Origin: Desertivirga brevis
GTDB taxonomy: Bacteria; Bacteroidota; Bacteroidia; Sphingobacteriales; Sphingobacteriaceae
Length of the DNA stretch: 64,000 nucleotides
NCBI RefSeq assembly: GCF_017355835.1
Contig: NZ_JAFEWF010000003.1
Location: forward strand, 328,805-392,804
Reading direction: 5' to 3'
The notes under the pieces were generated by a model. The model did not search any database and was not told where the DNA came from. It was given only the letters and a program-made list of their open reading frames with translations. The translations under genes and the position numbers were made by a program. This document shows positions 53,745 to 63,207 of this stretch, piece by piece. Within the stretch, counting starts at the first letter, position 1. Every line of letters begins with the position of its first letter.

Positions 53745-55127
53745 ATGATAAAAAGCCTATCGAGCCTGTTTGTTGCCGCCTTAATTGGAATAAGCGTCCA
53801 GGCCCAGACTACTACCAGCGCGTCGAAGCTGCCGCCAAATATGTTTCAGCGGAAGCTCGCTAATGGATTGGATATACTGGTAGTAGAAGATAATACTGTT
53901 CCCCTTGCTACAATAGAACTTGCTGTAAAGAATGGTTCCTATACAGAAACACCTGAGTACAATGGATTAAGTCACCTGTACGAACACATGTTTTTTAAGG
54001 CTAATAAAGATTATCCTAGTCAGGAAGACTTTTTAAATCGTGTAAGTGAATTAGGAATTCAATTCAATGGAACCACCAGCTACGAATTAGTTAACTATTA
54101 TTTCACCTTACCAAAGTATAACCTTGTGGAGGGGTTGAAATTCATGAACTCAGCAATCAGGTACCCCAAATTCGACGCAGCGGAGATGGCTAAGGAGAAT
54201 GTAGTTGTAGACGGAGAGTTCCAGCGAAATGAGTCTAATCCCTACTTTGCATTGAACGACGAGATGAACCGGCGTCTTTGGGGTGATCTTTATAGTCGAA
54301 AGAATACAATTGGAGACCACCAGGTAATTCGCTCTGCTACACCAGCAAAAATGGATACGATTAAAAACAGATATTACTGGCCAAATAACTCCTTGATTAC
54401 GATCGCAGGCGATGTGAAACACGATGAGGTGTTTAAGCATGTAGATGCTATATTCAGCAGTTGGGCTCCTTCTGGTTTTGATCCTGCAAAAAGATGGCCT
54501 GTACCAGAGTTTAAACCTCTTCAAAAAACAGATTATTTCATAGTCGAATCAAACTTGTCCAGGGTTCCCTTGGTAATGATGAACTGGCATGGTCCGGATA
54601 CTAGAAAAGATCTTCCGGCCACTTATGCTGCCGACGTTTTTTCTTACATCATGAATCAAAATTCATCTAAGTTCAGCAAGGCCTTAGTCGATGCCGGATT
54701 GGCTCTGCAAGTCAATATTGGATACCTTACTCTAGCCCATACTGGCCCTATTAGCGTATTTGTTGTCCCTAATCCAAACAGGATACAGGAGTGTATGGCT
54801 GAAGTTAGGAAACAGATCGCGATGTGGGACTCCGACGATTACATCACAGATGAGCAAATTGAAACAGCCAAAAGGCAACTGGAGATCAGTCAGGTGAAGG
54901 GGGAGGAAATCACCTCCGAATTTACTCACACCATATCGTTTTGGTGGGCAGCAGCATCAATAGATTACCTAAGTACCTATGTAGATAATCTGCGAAAAGT
55001 GAATAGGGACGACTTGAAACAATACGTAAGAAAGTATATCAAAAACAAGCCACATGCAGCTGGAATGTTGATCAGTGCCGAGGCAAGACAACAGTTAAAA
55101 CCAGACACCTACTTTAAAGCAGACTAA
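53745..55127 (+). CDS. M16-family zinc protease, catalytic subunit
   Basis: 460 residues. A signal peptide ends near VQAQ. The inverted zinc motif HxxEH is present as His77-Leu-Tyr-Glu80-His81 (GLSHLYEHMFFK), with the third ligand Glu expected near 150-160. Two M16 halves follow. Periplasmic, pitrilysin/PqqL-like. The next gene encodes the partner without the motif, the usual active/inactive heterodimer arrangement. Confidence 0.92.
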   Translation: MIKSLSSLFVAALIGISVQAQTTTSASKLPPNMFQRKLANGLDILVVEDNTVPLATIELAVKNGSYTETPEYNGLSHLYEHMFFKANKDYPSQEDFLNRVSELGIQFNGTTSYELVNYYFTLPKYNLVEGLKFMNSAIRYPKFDAAEMAKENVVVDGEFQRNESNPYFALNDEMNRRLWGDLYSRKNTIGDHQVIRSATPAKMDTIKNRYYWPNNSLITIAGDVKHDEVFKHVDAIFSSWAPSGFDPAKRWPVPEFKPLQKTDYFIVESNLSRVPLVMMNWHGPDTRKDLPATYAADVFSYIMNQNSSKFSKALVDAGLALQVNIGYLTLAHTGPISVFVVPNPNRIQECMAEVRKQIAMWDSDDYITDEQIETAKRQLEISQVKGEEITSEFTHTISFWWAAASIDYLSTYVDNLRKVNRDDLKQYVRKYIKNKPHAAGMLISAEARQQLKPDTYFKAD

Positions 55128-55150
55128 GTTCTACCATTAAAACTAAATAA

Positions 55151-56449
55151 ATGAAGAAGACATTTGTCAATATACTACTCCTTTTCATCACCGTTAACCT
55201 TTTCGCCCAGAGCAAGACTACTTCTTTTACCGTTGCTGGTATCAAGGTGATTCTCAAACCTACCATTAAAGAGGTAATAGATGTAAATATGTATTACAGG
55301 GGAGGGGTGGCTAACTACCCAACTAGTAAAGCTGGATTGGAAAACCTTGTTCTTGCCGCTACAACTGAGGCTGGGACAAAAAAATACAATGCAAATGCAT
55401 TTCGTGACAGGGCAGATATGTATGGGATCGACCTTGGTGGTTCGTCTGGTTATGATAACGGTATGATCAGTATGACATGTATCTCCCGTTTTTTTAACGA
55501 GGGATGGGAGCTGTTTGCAAGTGCAGTAGCAAACCCGGTGTTTGAGCCACGGGAAATTGATATGCTTAAGGAAAAGATCATATCTGGAGTAAAGCAATCT
55601 GAATCTGATCCAGACGACCGCATAGAGCAGCTTACCATGCAAAATGCTTTTGCGGGAACCCCCTATGCAACCAACCCCACAGGAGAAGAAGCTACATTAA
55701 GCAAGCTAACTGCTTTGGATTTGAAAAACTACTATTACAACACCTTGCTGAATAAAAACCGCATGTTCATTGTAATAGTCGGAAAAATAACGAAGGAAGA
55801 AGTAACAAAAAAGATCTTGGCTTCATTTGCTGCTTTACCAGCTAAGCCTTACAAACCTGCGGTATTACCAGGTCCGAAAGAAAATGGTAAATTATTAGTA
55901 GAGCAAAGACAGCTGGCTACTAATTATATTACCGCTAGCATCGATGCGCCTAAATTAAACAGCCCCGACTACCTCCCTTTTCGTTTAGCTATCTCACATT
56001 TAAGTAACAGGCTTTTCAGAGAGATCCGGACAAAGCGTAATTTGTCTTATGCCCCTTATGCTTATACAACTACCCGGCTGATGCCTTATGCAGTGATGTA
56101 TGTAAGTACTACAGAGCCTAAGGCTTCCGTAGAAGTAATGCTCGAGCAACTGAAAGATTTAAGGGATAATGGTTTTGCAGAAGAAGAACTTCTTTCCGGA
56201 AAGAGCAATTTCATTACAAGTAATTATATGAAGGAAGAAAGCAGCAGCGCTATTGCTTCAGCTCTTGGTAATGCAGAGGTAATGGGCGACTGGCGGATCG
56301 CGGATGAGGCAGCAGAGAGGATTAATAAGGTAACTCTGACTCAGATGAACGCCGTTTTGAAGAAATATATAAACACCATCAGGTGGAGCTACCTTGGAGA
56401 TCAAAAGCTTGCAAATGAAAATGCAGCGGTCTTCAAAAGTAAGATCTGA
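55151..56449 (+). CDS. M16-family protein, non-catalytic partner
   Basis: 432 residues. A signal peptide ends near LFAQ. M16 fold with PTSKAGLENLVLAATTEAGTKKYNANAF where the zinc motif should be: both His and Glu of HxxEH are absent (ENLVL). The C-domain block REIRTKRNLSYAPYAYTT has the conserved R/Y pair. It probably forms the substrate-binding half of a dimer with the previous protein. Ends at a clear terminator. Confidence 0.9.
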   Translation: MKKTFVNILLLFITVNLFAQSKTTSFTVAGIKVILKPTIKEVIDVNMYYRGGVANYPTSKAGLENLVLAATTEAGTKKYNANAFRDRADMYGIDLGGSSGYDNGMISMTCISRFFNEGWELFASAVANPVFEPREIDMLKEKIISGVKQSESDPDDRIEQLTMQNAFAGTPYATNPTGEEATLSKLTALDLKNYYYNTLLNKNRMFIVIVGKITKEEVTKKILASFAALPAKPYKPAVLPGPKENGKLLVEQRQLATNYITASIDAPKLNSPDYLPFRLAISHLSNRLFREIRTKRNLSYAPYAYTTTRLMPYAVMYVSTTEPKASVEVMLEQLKDLRDNGFAEEELLSGKSNFITSNYMKEESSSAIASALGNAEVMGDWRIADEAAERINKVTLTQMNAVLKKYINTIRWSYLGDQKLANENAAVFKSKI

Positions 56450-56454
56450 GTCAT

Positions 56455-56493
56455 AAAGGTTCTTTGAGGGATGGTTCCACAAAGAACCTTTTT
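56455..56493 (+). terminator. Intrinsic terminator after the M16 pair
   Basis: AAAGGTTCTTTG (56455-56466) and CAAAGAACCTTT (56480-56491) form a 12-bp perfect stem with a 13-base loop and a T-rich tail. Confidence 0.92.
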
Positions 56494-56654
56494 CATTTCA
56501 ACAAAACCAGTCTCCTGCTGTTCTGACCTTTGTTAAGCAAGCATGGTAATTGCTCGCTGTGATTTTATGAAACCATCGTGTACCTTCAGCATAAAACGAA
56601 ATGAGTTAGAATGTACATTTGATAGCTTCATTACTATTATAAAACATATTTTTT

Positions 56655-57587
56655 ATGAAGATCTTAACCATTACACTCAACCCAACCGTAGATAAAAGTA
56701 CCTCTATCGATAAATTAGTTCCTGAAAAAAAACTAAGATGTGATCAGCCGAAATTTGAACCAGGGGGAGGGGGGATTAATGTGTCAAGGGGACTAAGACG
56801 GCTAGGCCTTGAGTCTTTAGCATTTTTTCCTTCTGGTGGAAGAACAGGGAAATTACTGGAATCATTACTGGAAAAAGAAAATGTGCAATCTCTTGCCGTA
56901 TCTGTATCGGGAGAAACAAGGGAAAATTTCATTGTTGTTGAAACTTCAACAAACCAGCAGTTCAGGTTTGGAATGCCTGGAACTGAGGTGACAGGAGAAG
57001 AACAGGAACATATCCTGAATTCCCTGAACAGTCTTTCTCCTTTTCCTGAATTTATAATTGTTAGCGGTAGCCTGCCTCCCGGCATAGAAGCATCATTCTT
57101 GAGAGACATCGTAAAAGTGGCCAAGGAAAAAGGAGCGAAAATCATTGCCGATACCTCCGGGGATGCTTTATCGCAAATGGTAGAGGAAGGTGTTTTCCTC
57201 CTAAAACCGAATCTCGGCGAGCTTGCCAACCTTACTGGTATTGAATCACTTGATAATGATTCGGCTGATGAGGCTGCTCAGCAGTTGATAGCTCAGGGGA
57301 AAACGGAAGCGATAGTGGTTTCATTGGGACCACAGGGTGCTTACCTGGTTACTAAGGATATAACCAAACTTATTCCTGCCCCTACTGTGAAAAAATTAAG
57401 TACAGTTGGCGCGGGTGATAGTATGGTAGCCGGAATGGTATCAGTACTGGCGCGCGGAGGTGATTTTATTGAAATGGTGAGGAGGGGTGTTGCTTGTGGT
57501 AGTGCCGCTACTATGAACTCTGGAACCCAGCTTTTCAAGAAGGAGGATGCAGATCGTTTGTTTGAATTTTTAAGCAGGGAAAATTAG
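56655..57587 (+). CDS. pfkB: 6-phosphofructokinase of the PfkB type (ribokinase fold)
   Basis: 310 residues, the length of E. coli Pfk-2. Substrate region FEPGGGGINVSRGLRRLG, ATP/anion-hole motif STVGAGDSMVAGMVSVL with the catalytic Asp, and VSGSLPPGI, KPNLGEL in family order. It phosphorylates fructose-6-phosphate or a close sugar phosphate; tagatose-6-phosphate or fructose-1-phosphate cannot be excluded. A single-gene unit between the M16 terminator and the ferritin-like gene. Confidence 0.88.
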   Translation: MKILTITLNPTVDKSTSIDKLVPEKKLRCDQPKFEPGGGGINVSRGLRRLGLESLAFFPSGGRTGKLLESLLEKENVQSLAVSVSGETRENFIVVETSTNQQFRFGMPGTEVTGEEQEHILNSLNSLSPFPEFIIVSGSLPPGIEASFLRDIVKVAKEKGAKIIADTSGDALSQMVEEGVFLLKPNLGELANLTGIESLDNDSADEAAQQLIAQGKTEAIVVSLGPQGAYLVTKDITKLIPAPTVKKLSTVGAGDSMVAGMVSVLARGGDFIEMVRRGVACGSAATMNSGTQLFKKEDADRLFEFLSREN

Positions 57588-57646
57588 GGACTCCTTTAAG
57601 CGTAATTCCCTCTATCCCTCTATATTTGCATCCATTTCTTTTTAAA

Positions 57647-58264
57647 ATGGAACTACAGAAGGTAATTAATAAAATAGTAAGGGATATAGATTTGCACAGC
57701 CGGTGGCTTAACACGCTTTCTTTAATGGAAAATACGGGTGCCAGAAAGATTTCGGCTTGCGAACACAAAACGGATGTTACTTTGATCATTCTAAAGCATG
57801 CAGCAGAAGAACACCGTCATGCTTACTATTTAAAAAAGCAGATATCAAAACTGTCTGAAGGATATTTAACTTATGCAGATCCTTTTCTGATTGCTCCAGC
57901 TCAAAGTCGCTTATATTTGAACAAGCTGGATTTGGAAGTATGTAAATATCTTAAATCTGAGCTAGGTTTGTCAGGGCAGGACTTAAAATTTGGGGCGTAT
58001 TTATTAGTGACCTATGCAATAGAAGTGAGAGCAGATGAGCTCTACCCTATTTATCAGGCAGCACTCGATGATGTAAAAAGTAAGGTTAATGTGAAATCAA
58101 TTATTTTGGAAGAGGAGGGACATTTGGAAGAAATGCTGGCAGAGCTGAAAAATTTTTCTGAAAACTGGGAACTATATGCTACAAAGGCAGTGGAGATAGA
58201 AAGTGCCCTGTTCAATTCCTGGATTGAAGCATTAGCAAAAGAAATGCAAGCAGAAACGGTATAA
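57647..58264 (+). CDS. Ferritin-like four-helix-bundle protein, probable di-iron binding
   Basis: 205 residues from the ATG at 57647 (a TTG at 57626 would add 7). Predicted as mostly helical. Candidate metal ligands are spaced as in ferritin/rubrerythrin proteins: Glu28 in helix A, Glu55-x2-His58 (EEHRHAYY) in helix B, Glu126 (YAIEVRADELY) in helix C, and Glu156-x2-His159 (EEEGHLEEM) in helix D. I do not recognise a named family. No rubredoxin domain is present. It could act in iron storage, oxidation or peroxide removal; this is inferred from motif spacing only. It is convergent with a stress-protein gene. Confidence 0.7.
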   Translation: MELQKVINKIVRDIDLHSRWLNTLSLMENTGARKISACEHKTDVTLIILKHAAEEHRHAYYLKKQISKLSEGYLTYADPFLIAPAQSRLYLNKLDLEVCKYLKSELGLSGQDLKFGAYLLVTYAIEVRADELYPIYQAALDDVKSKVNVKSIILEEEGHLEEMLAELKNFSENWELYATKAVEIESALFNSWIEALAKEMQAETV

Positions 58265-58268
58265 GGTA

Positions 58269-58312
58269 ATCAGGCAGAATGCATATTGCTACCCTGCCTG
58301 ATCATATTTTCT
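58269..58312. terminator. Terminator between the ferritin-like and flavin-type stress genes
   Basis: ATCAGGCAG (58269-58277) and CTGCCTGAT (58294-58302) pair perfectly, with a T-rich tail on the + strand. It serves the + strand gene and possibly the convergent one. Confidence 0.75.
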
Positions 58313-58315
58313 TTC

Positions 58316-58852
58316 TTATACTTTCAGATCACCTTCAATAGAATCGTCCATCGTTTTTCCAGACACTACCGAAGCAGCCATTTTAAGAAACGAAACAGCC
58401 TCTCCATGTTTAGTATCCCAATAATAAGATTGTGATGGAATTACTTTAATCACGCTGATTCTTGGATCATCCTTTCCTCCCTGAAACCAGGTTTTCATAA
58501 TTGGATCCCATAACTCATCAATCTTCGATCTGTCCTCGCTGATCTCAGAGATGCCATACACACTTAAAAAAGCCGAATGCTTGCTTCCTTGAAAGAGCGC
58601 TTGTACATACGGATCCAGATTTATTTCCGCATTTTTATTGCTGTCATTGCTGCTAAGAAACCAAATGTTCCCGTCTGCATCTACTTTTTGAGCAGCCATG
58701 GGGCGGGTAGAAAAGGGTAAACCGGTTTTAATATCAGAACAGAAAAAGCACGTTTCAGCTTTTTCTACTAATTCTTTCAGCTTCTCAATCGCTTCTTTTC
58801 CTTCCAGGTTTTTAAAATTGTCTTCAGCCTGTTGTTGATTTATACTGTCCAT
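58316..58852 (-). CDS. Pyridoxamine 5'-phosphate oxidase-like stress protein (general stress protein 26 type)
   Basis: 178 residues, a split-barrel flavin/F420-binding fold. ETCFFCSDIKTGLPFSTRPMAAQKVDADGNIWFLSSNDSNKN has the FMN-phosphate-binding strand pair. VQALFQGSKHSAFLSVYGISEISEDRSKI is the second strand pair. Family members are induced by general stress; the substrate is unknown. Transcribed alone. Confidence 0.88.
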   Translation of the reverse strand: MDSINQQQAEDNFKNLEGKEAIEKLKELVEKAETCFFCSDIKTGLPFSTRPMAAQKVDADGNIWFLSSNDSNKNAEINLDPYVQALFQGSKHSAFLSVYGISEISEDRSKIDELWDPIMKTWFQGGKDDPRISVIKVIPSQSYYWDTKHGEAVSFLKMAASVVSGKTMDDSIEGDLKV

Positions 58853-58962
58853 AGGTATTTCAGTTTGAACTAATAACTGGAAACCTATAGACCTGTTTGC
58901 ATTTGCAATTAAAATTCTGTGTGCAGAAGTATAAGAACAATTGGAATTAATTGATGTGATTT

Positions 58963-60939
58963 CTACGAATCTTGCTCCTGCAGGGGTAATTTAAACCAGA
59001 AAGAGCTGCCTCTCCCTTCCAGGCTATCTACTCCTATTTCCCCTTTATGGTATTTTACTATTTCGGCGCATAGGTACAAGCCGATGCCAAAACCAGATAT
59101 ATGTTTCACTTGCTTGTCTTCCACCCGGTAGAATCGATGGAATATTTTTTCCAAATTTTGAGAGTTAATCCCGATGCCTTCATCTCGTATGCTTACTGTA
59201 ACTGTACGGCTATCATCTAATTGGCACGTTATGGTCACTGTGCTGCCTTTGGGCGAATACTTCACCGCATTGCTAAGCAGATTATTAACCACCTGTCCCA
59301 ATTTATCTCTGTCCGCGAGCACTCGGATCTCGCCTATAGGCTCAAAACTCAATTTATGAGTATTATCCAGTAAATAAAAATCTTCAAGGCTTTCTGTTAT
59401 TAAGTCAGAAAGGTCAAAGCTGCTCATATTCAGATGTATTTTCCCTTCTTCAAGCCGGCCCACGTCAAGAAATCCTTGAATTAATTTTTTCATCCGCTCC
59501 ACTTGGGAAAGCGATTTTCTTACCGAAGTTTCTATTTGATCGTCTTGTAGTTTTCTTGCTCTTCGTTCAGAAAGTTGTAAATGGGCCTTTAGGGTAGTCA
59601 AGGGCGTTTTAAGCTCGTGGCTAACCATGCTTATAAAATCATTCTTAAGTTGCTCTTGTTGTTTTCTTTCAGTGATATCATCAAATACAAGCGCAACTTG
59701 CCTGCTAGAACTTTCACCAACCCTAGATGCGTAAACGTTAAACCATTTATTGAAAACTCGTGAATAATTTTCAAAACGTACTGGTTTCCCTGTTTCCGCT
59801 ACCTTACTGTAGGTATCGATCCAAAATTGTTCGGCATTACTGACTACACCTTTTAAGGTTTTCCCTTCGGCAGATTTAATCCCCGTAAGATGTTCGAAAG
59901 CTTCATTCGTTAAGTGATAAAGAAGATCTACAGGCTCATTTTGATCATTATACAATACCTCCAGTATACAAAAACCTTCATCAATGGTATTAAATAGCGT
60001 ACGAAATTTATCTTCAGATTCCCTTAATGTTTGTTCTGCCATTGCCCGTTGCACAGCAGACCATGTCCGGTCGGCTACTTCATAGGTCAGGTTGATTTCC
60101 TCCTCAGTCCACTGTCTCGCTTCTCTGTTGTGCACGTACATAGCTGCGACTAGCCGTTGATCCTTAATGAGGGAAACTGTCAATGCTGCTCTGAATTGCA
60201 GAGCTGTAAAGGCTGCCTGAAGTCCTGGATCCGCTGTTCTCGGATCCTTAAGCATATCTTCGATAACAAGGCTTTCACCTGTGCGTAGTGCCTCCAGAAC
60301 GCCAGGTCCAAAGGCCGCCAAATCATGAACACCATGGTGATGCGGGACCGATCCATCAGTCCAGTTATTCTCTGTTCTAAACCACCGTTGTTCTTGCTTG
60401 TCTACATCTCCGTATCCAACTCTTGAAGTTTTCAAATATTCTCCAAGTATTCTTGCGGCTTCCTTCTGAATGCGTGCCGGATCAGCCAGAGGACGTAAAG
60501 TATCGCTCAGTCTAAGTAGAAATGCTTGCCGGTGCTCAGCCTGAAGCAGTTTTTTTTCACTTAATATATGATTAGTAATGTCAATAACGGTAACCAGAAC
60601 ACATTGATCCGTCCCTTGATTATTAAATTTCGACTTCAAGGAATAACTTAGATAAAGTGGCCCGTTATCCCTTTCGTTTATATTAATAGTACTCTCTCCC
60701 GTAAAATTTTTTTCTGGAGATTTATATGCTTCTTCAAGATGTCTTACAAAGTCCTGCTTAACTAGCGTAGGAAAGATCTCCGAAATTGGCTTACTGATAA
60801 TTGAATGGGGTCTGTTCAATAGCTTCAATAATACTGCATTTGCGGCTACTAGTACCTGATTGGGGCCCGCAATTACAAACGCTCCCACGGGTAGATTGTC
60901 AACAAGAAATTGCTCCTCTTTATAAAACTCCTTCATCAT
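58963..60939 (-). CDS. Hybrid-free sensor histidine kinase, PAS-GAF-PAS-HisKA-HATPase
   Basis: 658 residues. PAS-like domain at about 10-125, GAF domain at about 145-300, second PAS at about 305-425, HisKA with phosphorylatable His441 in FISMVSHELKTPLTTL, and an ATPase domain at about 530-655 with N-box NNLLSNAVKYSPKG, G1 IRDEGIGIN and G2 GFGIGLYLCAEIV. There is no transmembrane helix, so it is a cytoplasmic sensor. No response regulator gene is adjacent, so it is an orphan kinase. The signal is unknown. Confidence 0.93.
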   Translation of the reverse strand: MMKEFYKEEQFLVDNLPVGAFVIAGPNQVLVAANAVLLKLLNRPHSIISKPISEIFPTLVKQDFVRHLEEAYKSPEKNFTGESTININERDNGPLYLSYSLKSKFNNQGTDQCVLVTVIDITNHILSEKKLLQAEHRQAFLLRLSDTLRPLADPARIQKEAARILGEYLKTSRVGYGDVDKQEQRWFRTENNWTDGSVPHHHGVHDLAAFGPGVLEALRTGESLVIEDMLKDPRTADPGLQAAFTALQFRAALTVSLIKDQRLVAAMYVHNREARQWTEEEINLTYEVADRTWSAVQRAMAEQTLRESEDKFRTLFNTIDEGFCILEVLYNDQNEPVDLLYHLTNEAFEHLTGIKSAEGKTLKGVVSNAEQFWIDTYSKVAETGKPVRFENYSRVFNKWFNVYASRVGESSSRQVALVFDDITERKQQEQLKNDFISMVSHELKTPLTTLKAHLQLSERRARKLQDDQIETSVRKSLSQVERMKKLIQGFLDVGRLEEGKIHLNMSSFDLSDLITESLEDFYLLDNTHKLSFEPIGEIRVLADRDKLGQVVNNLLSNAVKYSPKGSTVTITCQLDDSRTVTVSIRDEGIGINSQNLEKIFHRFYRVEDKQVKHISGFGIGLYLCAEIVKYHKGEIGVDSLEGRGSSFWFKLPLQEQDS

Positions 60940-61075
60940 CTTAAAACCTCATAAAGTTATCCGATTTTACAGCTCTATAAAGTATTTTTAACGAATTTGT
61001 TTAATAATTGAAAAGCGAACACTATTGAATGCGAAGTAACTGTTACAAATTGGAAGTGCTACTCGTTATTTGGAG

Positions 61076-61438
61076 ATGGAATTAAAGATTGTAACTATCG
61101 ATAAAAGCGAAATCGCCGAACTTGAAACAAGCGAGCGGGTTATAAACACAGTAGATGATGCTCTGGATTTGATCGGCAATAGTGGATATCTGGGAGTGCA
61201 GAAGGTTATCGCTAAAGAACAGAATTTTTCGGAGGACTTCTTTAGATTGGAAACAAAGCTTGCTGGTGAAATCCTGCAAAAATTCTCCAATTATAGGATG
61301 CAGTTGGCAATAGTAGGTAATTTTGAAGCTTATAGTAGTAAAAGCTTGAGAGATTTTATTTTCGAAAGCAATAAGTCTGGGCGTATATTTTTTACTGATA
61401 CAGTGGAGGAGGCAAGGAGGCTTTTGAGTAAGAAGTAA
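61076..61438 (+). CDS. DUF4180 domain protein
   Basis: About 120 residues from the ATG at 61076 (a TTG two codons earlier is possible). DUF4180-like blocks: TVDDALDLIGNSGYLGVQKVIAKEQNFSEDFFRLETKLAGEILQKF and YRMQLAIVGNFEAYSSKSLRDFIFESN. Cytoplasmic, no signal peptide. Function unknown. The frame on the opposite strand is a shadow. Confidence 0.88.
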   Translation: MELKIVTIDKSEIAELETSERVINTVDDALDLIGNSGYLGVQKVIAKEQNFSEDFFRLETKLAGEILQKFSNYRMQLAIVGNFEAYSSKSLRDFIFESNKSGRIFFTDTVEEARRLLSKK

Positions 61439-61471
61439 AGTGTGACTCGTATATCCTATCTTTGAATAGCT

Positions 61472-62698
61472 ATGAAACACTCTAACCATGGAAATCGCTC
61501 ATCAGCACTTGGGTTTATTTTCGTTACGCTCTTGGTAGACATTATTGGCCTGGCCATTATCATCCCGGTTTTACCAAGATTAATAGAAAAGTTAATAAAC
61601 GGTAGCATCAGCGATGCCTCAAGAGTTTCCGGACTCCTTTTGGTTGCTTATGCTGTAATGCAATTTTTGTTCTCTCCGCTTATCGGGAACCTAAGTGATA
61701 AATACGGTAGGAGGCCAGTGTTGCTTTTTTCACTGCTCGGCTTAGGTGTTGATTATATATTCATGGCCTTTGCACCCACAATCACGTGGCTATTTATAGG
61801 CCGTATCATTGCAGGAATAGCAGGGGGAAGTTTCACCACGGCATCGGCATATATTGCTGACGTCAGTTCCCCTGAGAAGAGGGCGCAGAACTTTGGAATG
61901 ATTGGAGTTGCTTTTGGCCTCGGGTTTATCATTGGACCGGTGATCGGTGGTGTACTTGGAAAAATGGATGTGCATTATCCTTTTTACGCTGCGGCCGCTC
62001 TTGCCTTGTTAAATGCTCTTTACGGTTTCTTTATCCTACCCGAGTCATTATCACCCGAGCTCAGGCGTCCCCTCGAGTTGAAGCGCTGTAACCCATTAGG
62101 CAGTCTTATTCAATTAAAGAAGTACCCCGCAGTAACCGGTCTGGCGGTATGTCTTTTTGTAGTTTACTTTGCTGGCCATGCTGTTCAATCGGTATGGACC
62201 TTTTATACCATGTATAAGTTTGGCTGGGATGAAGATTTAGTAGGCTATTCTCTGGGCTTTGTAGGGCTATGTTCTGCAGCAGTACAAGGGGGATTAATCA
62301 GGTTAGTTATTCCTAAAATTGGGGAGCAGAGAAGTATATGGATAGGACTTTTACTTTATGCCCTTGGTATGATTTTGTTTGGCATAGCATCACAGGGTTG
62401 GATGATGTTTGCTTTCTTAATACCGTACATGCTTGGAGGGATATGTGGTCCAGCTTTACAAGGAGTAATGACAAGTGAAGTTCCGCCGAACGGTCAGGGG
62501 GAACTGCAGGGGGGATTAACAAGTTTAATGGCCCTAAGCTCAATCTTCGGTCCATGGTTAATGACCTACGTTTTCTACTATTTCACCAATCCGAAAGCTC
62601 CAGTTCATCTTCCGGGAGCCCCTTATTTTATCGGTGGGTCCTTAATGCTAGTTAGTGTTTTTCTTGCAATAGGAAGTTTCAAAAAACATAAGGTTTAG
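61472..62698 (+). CDS. MFS transporter, TetA-like drug exporter family
   Basis: 408 residues with 12 transmembrane helices. GNLSDKYGRRPVLLFSLLGLGVDYIFMAF is the motif A loop of TCR/Tet exporters, and the TM4-5 block GRIIAGIAGGSFTTASAYIADVSSPEKRAQNFGMIGVAFGLGFIIGPVIGG is motif B/C. Likely exports drugs or metabolites with proton antiport. Resistance to tetracycline cannot be assumed. It is 33 bases after the DUF4180 gene. The last recognisable gene of the window. Confidence 0.93.
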   Translation: MKHSNHGNRSSALGFIFVTLLVDIIGLAIIIPVLPRLIEKLINGSISDASRVSGLLLVAYAVMQFLFSPLIGNLSDKYGRRPVLLFSLLGLGVDYIFMAFAPTITWLFIGRIIAGIAGGSFTTASAYIADVSSPEKRAQNFGMIGVAFGLGFIIGPVIGGVLGKMDVHYPFYAAAALALLNALYGFFILPESLSPELRRPLELKRCNPLGSLIQLKKYPAVTGLAVCLFVVYFAGHAVQSVWTFYTMYKFGWDEDLVGYSLGFVGLCSAAVQGGLIRLVIPKIGEQRSIWIGLLLYALGMILFGIASQGWMMFAFLIPYMLGGICGPALQGVMTSEVPPNGQGELQGGLTSLMALSSIFGPWLMTYVFYYFTNPKAPVHLPGAPYFIGGSLMLVSVFLAIGSFKKHKV

Positions 62699-62942
62699 GA
62701 GGGTCAGGATTGTAAATTTATAGGAACCTACTATTCCTTTATCTCATATCCTCTTATTAAAATTATAGAAATCTCATTTACTACTCAGTTTGTAATACAA
62801 CGCTTAGTTAACAAAAGCTCTTCATGATTCTTGTGTTCTGTTGCCGATTATCTCTGCTGATAGGTAACGGCTAAAGCAAAGAGATTTCCAACAGCACAAA
62901 TGTAAGGAAGTCAAGAAGCATTTTTACCAAAGGAACCAGTCC
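62699..62942. other. Gene-free AT-rich region after the MFS gene
   Basis: No gene. AGGAA..TTCCT near 62723-62739 could form a weak terminator. A hairpin with GCCGATTATC (62843-62852) and GATAGGTAACGGC (62859-62871) has a short loop. The periodic arrays begin at the end of this region. Confidence 0.45.
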
Positions 62943-63002
62943 TTGCGGCGTTTTGCGGAGAATTGCGGGTATTTGCGACCAGATGCGGAAGGATGGGTAC
63001 AT
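62943..63002. repeat. 10-bp-period array, key word TTGCGG
   Basis: The word TTGCGG and decayed versions (TTGCGA, ATGCGG, ATGGGT) occur at 62943, 62953, 62963, 62973, 62983 and 62993, exactly 10 bp apart. Bases between the words vary freely. First array of the 62.9-63.8 kb mosaic. Confidence 0.85.
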
Positions 63003-63004
63003 TC

Positions 63005-63048
63005 TTCGGGGAGTGTTCGGGAAAAGGGGGTACTTTGTTCGGAAAATT
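63005..63048. repeat. 11-bp-period array, key word TTCGGG
   Basis: TTCGG(G/A) at 63005, 63016 and 63038 (11 and 22 bp apart), with a G-rich unit at the missing position. The next array carries the complementary word. Confidence 0.7.
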
Positions 63049-63057
63049 GGGGGGCTT

Positions 63058-63090
63058 TCCCGAATCTGCCTCGAACCTGTCCCGAATCTG
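63058..63090. repeat. 11-bp-period array, key word CGAAYCTG
   Basis: CGAATCTG, CGAACCTG and CGAATCTG at 63061, 63072 and 63083, exactly 11 bp apart. CCCGAA is the inverse of the TTCGGG word in the preceding array, so the two can pair. Confidence 0.78.
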
Positions 63091-63174
63091 ACCCCTTTCT
63101 GAATGACGGAAATTGACCAGCTGCCAGGATTTTTAAATTCCTGTTTAGGCTTCAAGGACTTTTTTGGTTGAGAA

Positions 63175-63207
63175 CCTTCTTCCTACCTTCTTCCTACCCC
63201 CTTCGGA
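63175..63207. repeat. Perfect tandem 11-mer pair plus a decayed third unit
   Basis: CCTTCTTCCTA is present at 63175-63185 and again at 63186-63196 without mismatch, followed by a decayed unit CCCCCTTCGGA. It runs directly into the large hairpin. Confidence 0.85.

Noticed and set aside
62871..63155. 94-residue open frame on the - strand
   Set aside because: It is made from the periodic repeats, has a low-complexity composition and no start context or homology-like features.
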